From NCBI RefSeq assembly GCF_042653925.1, contig NZ_JBHSFQ010000005.1:1-64000 (forward strand): 64,000 nt of DNA, read 5' to 3'. A model generated the notes under the pieces. The model was given only the letters and a program-made list of their open reading frames with translations, had not been told where the DNA came from and made no database searches. Positions 16,912 through 24,051 of the stretch are shown here, piece by piece. The stretch's first letter is position 1. The number at the start of each line of letters is the position of its first letter. A program made the position numbers and the translations under genes. Origin of the DNA: Nocardiopsis_B mangrovi. Lineage in GTDB: Bacteria > Actinomycetota > Actinomycetes > Streptosporangiales > Streptosporangiaceae.

Positions 16912-17066
16912 GGCAGCGGGGCCCATCGGAGCGGAGACCCCGGCGCCGGCGCCGCCGTGGTCCGCCTCACAGTGACCGGATCTTGAGTGTGCCGCAGCGG
17001 CACGGTGTTTCCTCGGCCATTCAATCCCCGTCTTGGGGACACGCGAGCGAATCACTGAGGGGAACC

Positions 17067-17135
17067 ATGGACGTTCTCACCGACGGGAACGGCACGACGG
17101 CCTCGGCCGCGCCGCGGCGCCGAGGTGTGGTGTGA
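17067..17135 (+). CDS. 22-codon leader ORF coupled to a membrane protein gene
   Basis: ATG 17067 follows a strong GAGGGGAACC site and encodes MDVLTDGNGTTASAAPRRRG plus two valines. Its TGA (17133-17135) overlaps the GTG (17132) of the next gene. Two small hairpins precede it (16989-17003 and 17035-17049). The arrangement is that of a leader peptide whose translation feeds ribosomes to the downstream gene. Alternatively it is the real N-terminus of that gene after a lost base. No run of a single amino acid suggests classical attenuation. Confidence 0.5.
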   Translation: MDVLTDGNGTTASAAPRRRGVV

Positions 17136-17758
17136 ACTCCGACTCCGGCGCGGCGGATGGCAGGCGCCTGCGTCCGTTCCGGCGCCACGAAGTACTCCAC
17201 CGCACGCTCTACACGATCGAGCACCGCGGCCCGGACGGCGGCCGGGTCCGCTACACGGTCGACGTCGACGTGAGCCGGGACGAGGGGGCCGCCGAGTTGT
17301 ACGCCGACGGGCTGCGGCAGGCGAAGGGCGACCCGCCGGTCTCCTTCCCCGTCCCCGGCGGCGTGATCGACGTCGATATCTCCCTGTACGGGATCCGGCG
17401 GATGCACCTGGTCCTCGACGACGGCTCGGAGAGGCGCCTCGGGCCCGTGTCCGGCAGCCTGGAGGACCTGCGCGGCCGACTGCACCGCCGCCGTCCCCGG
17501 CTGAGCCGGGCGATCGGGTGGCTGGCGATCGGCATCCTCGTCGTCAACCTCGTCCTGGCCGTTCCCCAGGCGCTCGAAATGGTCACCGGGATCCCGAAGA
17601 TCGCCGCCCTCACCGGATCGTTCACCTCGCCGGTCGACCTGCCCACATGGCTGAACTTCACCCTGCTCCTCTCCGGCGCCCTCGCCGGCGTGGAGAGGGT
17701 CCTCACCTTGCGGAGCAACCGCGTGCTCGACGTCGAGACGCTCTGGACGGGCTTCTGA
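17132..17758 (+). CDS. Hypothetical protein with two C-terminal transmembrane helices
   Basis: 208 aa, family not recognised. Residues ~20-115 form a beta-rich soluble domain (EVLHRTLYTIEHRGPDGGR, VRYTVDVDV, DISLYGIRRMHLVLDDGSER). Two hydrophobic helices follow (AIGWLAIGILVVNLVLAVPQ and FTLLLSGALAGVERVL). The GTG start has no ribosome binding site of its own and overlaps the stop of the upstream 22-codon ORF, implying translational coupling. It may sense or bind something at the membrane face; there is no further clue. Confidence 0.7.
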   Translation: MNSDSGAADGRRLRPFRRHEVLHRTLYTIEHRGPDGGRVRYTVDVDVSRDEGAAELYADGLRQAKGDPPVSFPVPGGVIDVDISLYGIRRMHLVLDDGSERRLGPVSGSLEDLRGRLHRRRPRLSRAIGWLAIGILVVNLVLAVPQALEMVTGIPKIAALTGSFTSPVDLPTWLNFTLLLSGALAGVERVLTLRSNRVLDVETLWTGF

Positions 17759-17852
17759 TCGGACGCCGCCCGGCGGCGTCCGCCCCGCCCCGCCGCGACA
17801 CCGAGTTCGCCGGCGAACTCTTCCTCATCGGCACGGGGGTCACACACGTCCG

Positions 17853-17879
17853 TGTCACACGGCGCCGGGCTGTCTCGTC
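17853..17879 (+). promoter_or_regulatory. ECF41-type promoter upstream of the AhpD-like gene
   Basis: TGTCACA (17853-17859), exactly 16 nt, then CGTC (17876-17879). This matches the promoter consensus published for ECF41 sigma factors. It lies 40 bp before the start of the carboxymuconolactone-decarboxylase-like gene, and an ECF41 sigma gene follows downstream, so the regulatory pair is complete. Confidence 0.85.
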
Positions 17880-17919
17880 TCAGGGGGAGTAGGCACCGAC
17901 GACAGCCAAGGAGCACACC

Positions 17920-18396
17920 ATGGACGCGCGACTGGACTACTCCGCCGACGCGACGGCGGGCAAGGCGTTCAAGTACCTCATGTCCGCCGGCCGGGCGATC
18001 AAGGAATCGCCGCTGCCGGCCACGACCCAGGAGCTGGTGTCGCTACGCGTGAGCCAGATCAACGGCTGCGCCGTCTGCATCGACATGCACACCAAGGAGG
18101 CCGCCGCGGCCGGGGAGACCTCCGTTCGGCTGAACCTGGTCGCGGCGTGGCGGGAGGCCACGGTCTTCACCGGGGCCGAGCGCGCCGCACTCGAGCTGGC
18201 GGAGGAGGGAACCCGGGTCGCGGACGCCGCCGGCGGGGTGGGCGACGACGTGTGGGCGCGCGCCGCCGAGCACTACGCCGGCGAACAGCTCACCGCCCTC
18301 GTCATGCTGGTGTCCTTCATGAACACGGCCAACCGGCTGAACATCATCACCCGGCAGCCGGCGACCGGCGGCTACCAGCCCGGGCGGTTCCACTGA
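17920..18396 (+). CDS. Carboxymuconolactone decarboxylase / AhpD-family protein
   Basis: 158 aa. The core is LVSLRVSQINGCAVCIDMHT, with the CxxC and following His typical of AhpD-like peroxidase partners (catalytic Cys pair plus proton relay), and EQLTALVMLVSFMNTANRLN near the end. Such proteins reduce peroxides or act as thiol redox partners in the cytoplasm. ATG 17920 follows AAGGAGCACACC. The ECF41 promoter upstream and the ECF41 sigma gene downstream place it in the well-known sigma/COE pair (carboxymuconolactone decarboxylase, oxidoreductase or epimerase). Confidence 0.92.
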   Translation: MDARLDYSADATAGKAFKYLMSAGRAIKESPLPATTQELVSLRVSQINGCAVCIDMHTKEAAAAGETSVRLNLVAAWREATVFTGAERAALELAEEGTRVADAAGGVGDDVWARAAEHYAGEQLTALVMLVSFMNTANRLNIITRQPATGGYQPGRFH

Positions 18397-18449
18397 ACGG
18401 CTTGCGCGAACGGCCCGGGGCCCGGCCACGGGCCCGCGAGCGCCGCTCC

Positions 18450-18479
18450 GGCCGGCGGGGCCCCGGGGCCCCGCCGGCC
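18450..18479. terminator. 30-bp perfect palindrome between the AhpD-like and sigma genes
   Basis: Two 15-nt arms (18450-18464 and 18465-18479) are exact reverse complements. It lies 54 bp after the AhpD-like stop. It likely ends that transcript, so the sigma gene would need its own promoter or read-through. Confidence 0.65.
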
Positions 18480-18553
18480 CCCGGTCGATCATTGGAGGAC
18501 GCCCGCGCCGACCGGCACGGCCGGGTGCGGGCTGCGAGGAAAGGGGATCCGGC

Positions 18554-19477
18554 GTGGGCGAGGTCGAGGAGTTCGAGGAGCTGCGGCCGCTGCTGTTCTC
18601 GATCGCCTACCGGATCCTGGGCAGCGTGGGTGAGGCCGAGGACGCGGTGCAGGAGACCTGGCTGCGCTTCGACGGCTCGCCGACCCGGCCGGTGTCGACC
18701 AAGGCGTTCCTGTCGGCCACGGTGACCCGGATCTCCATCGACGTGCTGCGATCCGCCCGCGTGCGGCGGGAGGAGTACACGGGCCCGTGGTTTCCCGAGC
18801 CGCTGCTGAGCGATCCGTACCAGGATCCGGCGCGGTCGGTGGAGCTGGCCGACTCGATCTCGGTGGCGGCGCTGCTGTTGCTGGAGCGGCTGAGTCCGCT
18901 GGAGCGCGCGGTGTTCGTGCTGCGCGAGGTGTTCGGGTTCGGGTTCGACGAGATCGCCGCCGCGGTGGACCGGTCGGAGGCGGCCTGCCGGCAGTTGCTG
19001 GTGCGGGCACGGCGGCACGTCGTGGCCGGGCGGCCGCGCTTCACGGCCGACCGCCGGCAACGGCGGGAGCTGGCGACCCGGTTCTTCGACGCGCTGAAGG
19101 ACGGCGACGTGGGCGGCCTGCAGAACCTGCTGGCCGCCGATGTGCGGCTGGCCTCGGACGGCGGCGGCAAGGCCCCGCAGCTGGCCAAGGCCGTCGTGGG
19201 GGCGGTGAACGTCGCCCGGGTCCTGGGCCGGGTCGCGTCCCGGCTGGCCCGGATCGACGTGGCGTTCGAGCCGCGCGACGTCAACGGCCAGCCCGGCGCG
19301 ATCTTCCGCGACCGGGACGGCAGGGTCCTGTACACCCTGGTCCTCGATGTGCGGGACGGGCGGATCCAGGCGGTCCGCACGGTGATCAACCCCGACAAGC
19401 TCGGCCACATCGGGCCGGTCGCCGATGCCTGGGCCGTCAACCGCGAGCTCCAGCAGTTCCGCCGGCGCCCGGACTGA
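18554..19477 (+). CDS. ECF41-family RNA polymerase sigma factor with SnoaL-like C-terminal domain
   Basis: 307 aa. Sigma region 2 spans about residues 8-75 (LRPLLFSIAYRILGSVGEAE, DAVQETWLRF), region 4 about 108-160 (RLSPLERAVFVLREVFGFGF, DEIAAAVDRSEAACRQLLVR). A ~130-residue C-terminal extension carries DGGGK and NPDKL, the conserved motifs by which ECF41 proteins regulate their own activity instead of using an anti-sigma factor. GTG 18554 follows GGAAAGGGGA. The partner gene and a perfect ECF41 promoter are just upstream. The stress that triggers it is unknown. Confidence 0.93.
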   Translation: MGEVEEFEELRPLLFSIAYRILGSVGEAEDAVQETWLRFDGSPTRPVSTKAFLSATVTRISIDVLRSARVRREEYTGPWFPEPLLSDPYQDPARSVELADSISVAALLLLERLSPLERAVFVLREVFGFGFDEIAAAVDRSEAACRQLLVRARRHVVAGRPRFTADRRQRRELATRFFDALKDGDVGGLQNLLAADVRLASDGGGKAPQLAKAVVGAVNVARVLGRVASRLARIDVAFEPRDVNGQPGAIFRDRDGRVLYTLVLDVRDGRIQAVRTVINPDKLGHIGPVADAWAVNRELQQFRRRPD

Positions 19478-19835
19478 CCTCGCGGCCGACCTGTCCGCCG
19501 GCGGAGCTGCGACCTACAGCGGGACCGCCCGCCGGTACGCCCGTCCACCACCCCCGGAACCCGGCGGGCGCCCCCGGGGACGGGCGGGGCGGCGGCCCGG
19601 AAGGGCTCGGGCGGGCACGCGCCGGCGCGCCCCCTGTCCCCCGACCGCCTGCGCGTAGATGTCCTCGCCCTGCGCCATTCTTGAGAGCCCGTCCCCCCGG
19701 AGGCTCTTCAGTGCCGCCCACGCCCCCTTACACACCGATGATCACGCTCCTACGGTGCGTACGCCCGGCGGAGAACGCCGCCGTGCGCAGGCCCTCCCCG
19801 GCTCTCCCGGATACAGCGGGGGGCGAGCGGCCGTG
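19478..19835. other. 358-bp gap without a gene
   Basis: No coding frame is credible. A weak inverted repeat (AGAGCC at 19684-19689 and GGCTCT at 19702-19707) could be part of a terminator or operator. Nothing else stands out. Confidence 0.4.
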
Positions 19836-20660
19836 ATGGCCCCCAGCCACGCCGCCACCGGCGCCGCCGCCGGGGTGGCCACCACCCTGGCCACCGCCCC
19901 GCTGACCGGGATGCACGCCGACACCTGGGTCCTGGCCACCGGCGCGCTCATCGGCGCCGGCGCCGCGCTGCTGCCCGACATCGACCAGCCCGGTTCCACG
20001 GCCGCCCGTTCCCAGGGGCCGCTCACCGGCATCGCCGCCGCGGGCGCCCAGTCCCTGTCCGCCTGGGTCTACCGCCGCACCCGCACGCCGCAGGACACCC
20101 GCGGCGCCGGCACCCACCGCTACCTGTTCCACACCCCCGCCTTCGCCCTCGCGCTGGGGCTCGTGGCGGGCGCGGCCGCGATGTGGCCCCCGGGGATGGC
20201 GGTGATCGTGTGGTTCACGCTGTCGCTGGCGCTGCGCGGCCTCGGCCAGGCCCTGCCGAAGGGAAAGGTGCGCCGCCTGCTCACCTCATGGGTGACCGCC
20301 TCGCGCCGGGGGCGCCGGCTCATGCGGCCGGTCCCCCGCTCGGTGCGGCGCGGCCTGGCCGAGTGGCTGTCGGTCTCGCTGAGCGCCGCGCTGATCACCG
20401 CGCTGCTGATCGGCCACGGGGCCCACACCGGCCCCTATATCGGCCTGTCCGTGGCCGTGGGGATGGTCGTCCACAGCCTCGGCGACGCGCTCACCCGCAG
20501 CGCGGTCCCGCTGGCCTGGCCCTTCCAGGTGCGGGGCCGCCGCTGGGCGATGCTGGGGATGCCCGCGTGGATGCGGTTCTCCACCGGCTCCTGGCCCGAG
20601 TCCGTCATCTGCATCGGCTCCTTGGGCGCCACCGGCGCCGGGTTCCTCCTGGCCGCCTGA
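19836..20660 (+). CDS. YdjM/DUF457-type membrane-bound metal-dependent hydrolase
   Basis: 274 aa. Features of the family: an N-terminal PSHAATGAAAG with His, LLPDIDQPGSTAAR with acidic residues, and GTHRYLFHTPAF matching the HRgxtHS-like metal-binding motif. About five hydrophobic helices are visible (ATGALIGAGAALLP, TPAFALALGLVAGAAAMWPP, MAVIVWFTLSLAL, LSAALITALLIGHG, and a C-terminal one). The E. coli relative YdjM is a LexA-regulated inner-membrane protein; substrate unknown. GTG 19833 and ATG 19836 are equally possible starts. Confidence 0.75.
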   Translation: MAPSHAATGAAAGVATTLATAPLTGMHADTWVLATGALIGAGAALLPDIDQPGSTAARSQGPLTGIAAAGAQSLSAWVYRRTRTPQDTRGAGTHRYLFHTPAFALALGLVAGAAAMWPPGMAVIVWFTLSLALRGLGQALPKGKVRRLLTSWVTASRRGRRLMRPVPRSVRRGLAEWLSVSLSAALITALLIGHGAHTGPYIGLSVAVGMVVHSLGDALTRSAVPLAWPFQVRGRRWAMLGMPAWMRFSTGSWPESVICIGSLGATGAGFLLAA

Positions 20661-20661
20661 A

Positions 20662-20694
20662 ACCGGGATCGGCGGTCACCGCCGCGATCCCGGT
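20662..20694. terminator. Hairpin after the YdjM-like gene
   Basis: ACCGGGATC-GGCGG (from 20662) pairs with CCGCC-(GC)-GATCCCGGT (to 20694) around a 3-nt loop, directly after the stop codon. Confidence 0.7.
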
Positions 20695-20706
20695 GTGATG
20701 TGATCC

Positions 20707-20754
20707 GGTGCACTTGTTGCATCGTTGCACCCAGTGCACCGAAGTGCGTACCGT
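20707..20754 (+). promoter_or_regulatory. Promoter and TGCAC operator repeats before tetR/MMPL
   Basis: TGCAC-CCA-GTGCA (20726-20738) is a perfect inverted repeat, flanked by GGTGCAC (20707-20713) and GTGCACC (20734-20740). A possible -35 TTGCAC (20725-20730) lies 18 nt from TACCGT (20749-20754), which would start transcription near the GTG at 20761. The overlap suggests autorepression by the TetR protein. Confidence 0.55.
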
Positions 20755-20760
20755 GACAAT

Positions 20761-21423
20761 GTGAACGATCAGCGCAAACCGCCCGCGGGCGATCGGCGTG
20801 ACGCGCTCAAGGCACGGCACCGCCGCGCGATCATCGACGCCGCGTCGGCCCTGGTGGGCGAGTTGGAGGGCACGCACTTCACCGTCGACCAGCTGGCCGA
20901 ACGGGCCGACGTGTCGCGACGGACGGTGTTCAACCACTTCGGCTCCATGGACGACATCGTCCTCGAGGTGTTCGGCGAAATGCTGGAGACGATCGTCGAC
21001 GGCATCGAGGCCAACATGACCGCGGCGGCCGACGGCCGGACGCGGGGCATGTTCGACGAGTTCGCCGCCGCGCTGCGCGAGACCGACCTGGTCACCCCCA
21101 TCACCCGGCTCAAGCGCCTCCTCCACCGGGAGGGGCGCGAGCTCACCCCGAGCCGGTCGGGGCTGTTCGAACACGCGATCAACGACGTGAGCGCCCGCCT
21201 GGCGTCGATCGTGCTGCGCCGCCATCCGGGCGCCGACCCGCTCGTGGTCGACCTCATGTGCGGCGCGCTCGTCAGCGGCGGTGCGGTCGTGGTCCAGCAC
21301 TGGGAACAGGCCACCGGCGGGGTCGACACAGAGGACTCCCGCCGGGTCTGGACCGACTTCCTGGATCGAATGATCGCCGTGAACCGCGACGGATACGGGT
21401 CCGTCGCGCCGGCAACGTCCTGA
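20761..21423 (+). CDS. TetR-family regulator of the adjacent MMPL exporter
   Basis: 220 aa. The HTH domain is at about residues 15-65: KARHRRAIIDAASALVGELE and FTVDQLAERADVSRRTVFNHF. The C-terminal half resembles TetR proteins paired with MMPL/RND exporters. GTG 20761 has no Shine-Dalgarno and may be leaderless. The MMPL gene follows after 40 bp on the same strand, so the two are probably co-transcribed and co-regulated through the TGCAC repeats upstream. Inducer likely a lipophilic compound, by analogy only. Confidence 0.88.
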   Translation: MNDQRKPPAGDRRDALKARHRRAIIDAASALVGELEGTHFTVDQLAERADVSRRTVFNHFGSMDDIVLEVFGEMLETIVDGIEANMTAAADGRTRGMFDEFAAALRETDLVTPITRLKRLLHREGRELTPSRSGLFEHAINDVSARLASIVLRRHPGADPLVVDLMCGALVSGGAVVVQHWEQATGGVDTEDSRRVWTDFLDRMIAVNRDGYGSVAPATS

Positions 21424-21463
21424 GCGCACGGCGCGCTCCCCCTCCCCACATTTGCAGGAACCC

Positions 21464-23983
21464 ATGGCTGAACTCCTTTACCGGCTCGGGCGCGCGTCAG
21501 CGCGTCGCGCCAAGACCGTTATCGCGGTGTGGCTGGCCCTCCTTGTCGCGGCCGGCACCGTGTACGCCCTCTTCGCCGGGGAGCTCAAGGAGAGCTTCTC
21601 CATCCCCGGCACCCCCACCGACCAGGTGAACCAGACGCTGAAGCAGGAGTTCCCCGGCATGGGCGGCGGTGCGGGCACCGTCGTCTACCGGACCGAGGAC
21701 GGCTCGGCCTTCACCGAGGAACAGCAGGAGGCCATCGCCGACCGCACCGCGCGGGCGGCCGAGGCCGACGGAGTCGAGGACGCCGTCGACCCGTTCGCCA
21801 CCGAGGCCGAACGGGCCGAGCAGGCCGAACGGCTCGACGAGGGCCGCGCCGAGATCGAGGACGCCCGCACGCAGTTGGAGGAGGGCCAGGCCGAACTCGA
21901 CTCCGGCCGCGAGCAGGCCGAGGCCGCCGGCATGCTCGACCAGCTGGAGGAGGGGCTGGACGCGCAGCAGGCCGAGATCGACCTGGCCGCGGAGGAGCTG
22001 GACGACGCCGGCCGGGAACTCGACCAGGGCGCCGACCTGATGGAGATGTCCGAGGGGATCCGCATGGTCTCCGAGGACGGCGGCACCGCTCTGGTCACCA
22101 TCGCCTTCACCCAGAGCCAGGAGGAGGTCCCCCAGGAGACCCGCGAGGCGGTGATGGCGATCTTCGCCGACGACCCCGTGGCGGGCACCACGGTGGACTT
22201 CGCCAACGACATCGCCATGAGCATGCCCACCCTGGTCAGCGTCGCCGAGGTGATCGGCCTCATCGTCGCCGCGGTCGTCCTGGTGGTCATGCTGCGCACC
22301 CTGATCGGGGCCGGCCTGCCGATCCTGACGGCGCTGGTCGGCGTCGGCCTCGCCACCCTCACCGCGATGTCGCTGTCCGGGGTCCTGGAGATGGCCTCGG
22401 TGACCCCGATCCTGGGGCTGATGCTGGGCCTGGCGGTCGGCATCGACTACGCGCTGTTCATCGTCAACCGGCACCGCCGCCAGCTCAAGCAGGGCGTCGA
22501 GATCGGCGAGTCCATCGGCCTGGCCAACGGGACCGCGGGCAACGCCGTGGTCTTCGCGGGGGCGACCGTCCTCGTCGCGCTGCTGGGCCTGAACCTGACC
22601 GGCATCGGCTTCCTCGGCCTCATGGGCACGGTGGGCGCCATCGCGATCGCCGTCGCCGTGCTGATCGCGGTCACCCTCGTCCCGGCCCTGCTGTCCCTGG
22701 TCGGGGCGCGCATCCTGGCCCGCCGGGAGCGCGGGGCGCCCGGGGCCGGCGGCGCGGGCGACGGCGCCGCCGGGGCGCGGGCCGGCGGCCCCAAGGCGAT
22801 GTCGGCCGGGGCGGCGCGGGGCCGCGCCGCCGTCGCGGTGCTCGCCCTCGGCGTCATCGCCCTGCCCGCCCTGGACCTGCGGGTCGGAATGCCCGACGGG
22901 TCGTCCGAGCCGCTCGAGTCCACCCAGCACCGCGCCTACGCGGCCATCACGGAGGACTTCGGGGAGGGGCAGAACGGCCCGCTGCTCGTCACGGCGCAGC
23001 TGCCCGGCGGCCCGACCGAGGAGACCGCCGAGGCCAAGGCGGCCGACTACCGGTTCCAGGTCGCCGAGGAGCTGTACGACCGCGACGGTGTCGCGGCGGT
23101 GGCGCCCATCGACATCTCCGACGACCACACGCTCGCCATCTACCAGGTCCTCCCGGAGCAGGGGCCGTCGAGCCCCCAGACCACCGACCTGGTGCACACC
23201 TTCCGCGACATGGAGCCCATCCACGGCACCGGCCCGCTCGGCGTGGCGGGCATGGCCAGCGGCAACATCGACATCTCCGAGACCCTCAGCAGCGCGCTGC
23301 CGGTCTACCTCACGGTGGTCGTCGGCCTGTCGCTGGTCATCCTGCTGCTGGTGTTCCGCTCGCTCTACGTGCCGGTCGTGGCCACGCTGGGGTTCATCCT
23401 GTCCTACTTCGCCGCCCTGGGCGGCGTGGTGGCCGTCTACCAGTGGGGCTGGCTGGGCGGGCTCATCGGCCTGGAGACCCCCGGGCCGGTGCTGAACTTC
23501 CTGCCCACGCTCCTGGCCGGCATCCTGTTCGGCCTGGCGATGGACTACATGCTCTTCATCGGCACGGGCATGCGCGAGGCCTACGTCCACGGGGCGTCGG
23601 CACGCGACGCCGTCGCACAGGGGTTCCGCGCCGGCCGGTCCGTGGTGACCGCGGCGGCGATCATCATGATCAGCGTGTTCGGCGGTTTCATCTTCTCCGA
23701 GACGATGATGATCAGCTCGATGGGCTTCGCGCTCGCCTTCGGTGTGCTACTGGACGCCTTCGTCGTGCGGATGCTGCTGATCCCCGCCCTCATGCGCCTG
23801 GCCGGCGACGCCGCCTGGTGGCTGCCGCGGTGGCTCGACCGCATCCTGCCCGACGTGGACGTGGAGGGCTCCGCCCTGGAACAGCGCCACCTGCGCACGG
23901 CGGACGGGGGTGCGGCGACGGCCGGGGACACCGCACCGGCCGCCGAGCCGTCGGATGACCCCGTCCCCTCCGGACAGCGCTAG
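21464..23983 (+). CDS. MMPL-family RND transporter
   Basis: 839 aa. The N-terminal helix (TVIAVWLALLVAAGTVYALF) leads into an extracytoplasmic domain with a Glu/Ala-rich coiled coil (about residues 85-190, with repeated EEGQAEL-type heptads). A block of helices follows (about 245-425), then a second extracytoplasmic domain and a second helix block (about 620-790) with GLAMDYMLFIGTGMREAY. The DYALF and DYMLF segments in the two halves match the proton-relay regions of MMPL proteins. It would use the proton gradient to export lipids, siderophores or drugs. ATG 21464 has GCAGGAA upstream. Operon partner: tetR. Confidence 0.92.
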   Translation: MAELLYRLGRASARRAKTVIAVWLALLVAAGTVYALFAGELKESFSIPGTPTDQVNQTLKQEFPGMGGGAGTVVYRTEDGSAFTEEQQEAIADRTARAAEADGVEDAVDPFATEAERAEQAERLDEGRAEIEDARTQLEEGQAELDSGREQAEAAGMLDQLEEGLDAQQAEIDLAAEELDDAGRELDQGADLMEMSEGIRMVSEDGGTALVTIAFTQSQEEVPQETREAVMAIFADDPVAGTTVDFANDIAMSMPTLVSVAEVIGLIVAAVVLVVMLRTLIGAGLPILTALVGVGLATLTAMSLSGVLEMASVTPILGLMLGLAVGIDYALFIVNRHRRQLKQGVEIGESIGLANGTAGNAVVFAGATVLVALLGLNLTGIGFLGLMGTVGAIAIAVAVLIAVTLVPALLSLVGARILARRERGAPGAGGAGDGAAGARAGGPKAMSAGAARGRAAVAVLALGVIALPALDLRVGMPDGSSEPLESTQHRAYAAITEDFGEGQNGPLLVTAQLPGGPTEETAEAKAADYRFQVAEELYDRDGVAAVAPIDISDDHTLAIYQVLPEQGPSSPQTTDLVHTFRDMEPIHGTGPLGVAGMASGNIDISETLSSALPVYLTVVVGLSLVILLLVFRSLYVPVVATLGFILSYFAALGGVVAVYQWGWLGGLIGLETPGPVLNFLPTLLAGILFGLAMDYMLFIGTGMREAYVHGASARDAVAQGFRAGRSVVTAAAIIMISVFGGFIFSETMMISSMGFALAFGVLLDAFVVRMLLIPALMRLAGDAAWWLPRWLDRILPDVDVEGSALEQRHLRTADGGAATAGDTAPAAEPSDDPVPSGQR

Positions 23984-23997
23984 GGGGAAACGCGCGG

Positions 23998-24037
23998 CGG
24001 GGGCCGGGGGGCGGTTGCGGCCGTCCCCCGGCCCCCG
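23998..24037. terminator. Bidirectional terminator between MMPL and phosphoesterase genes
   Basis: Perfect 13-bp arms at 23998-24010 and 24025-24037 with a 14-nt loop, placed between the two convergent stop codons. Confidence 0.8.
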
Positions 24038-24051
24038 TCGTATCCGGGGCC

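Noticed and set aside
21497..23590. Long minus-strand frame opposite the MMPL gene
   Set aside because: Composition is that of antisense GC-rich code, and the plus-strand MMPL protein is complete and conserved.
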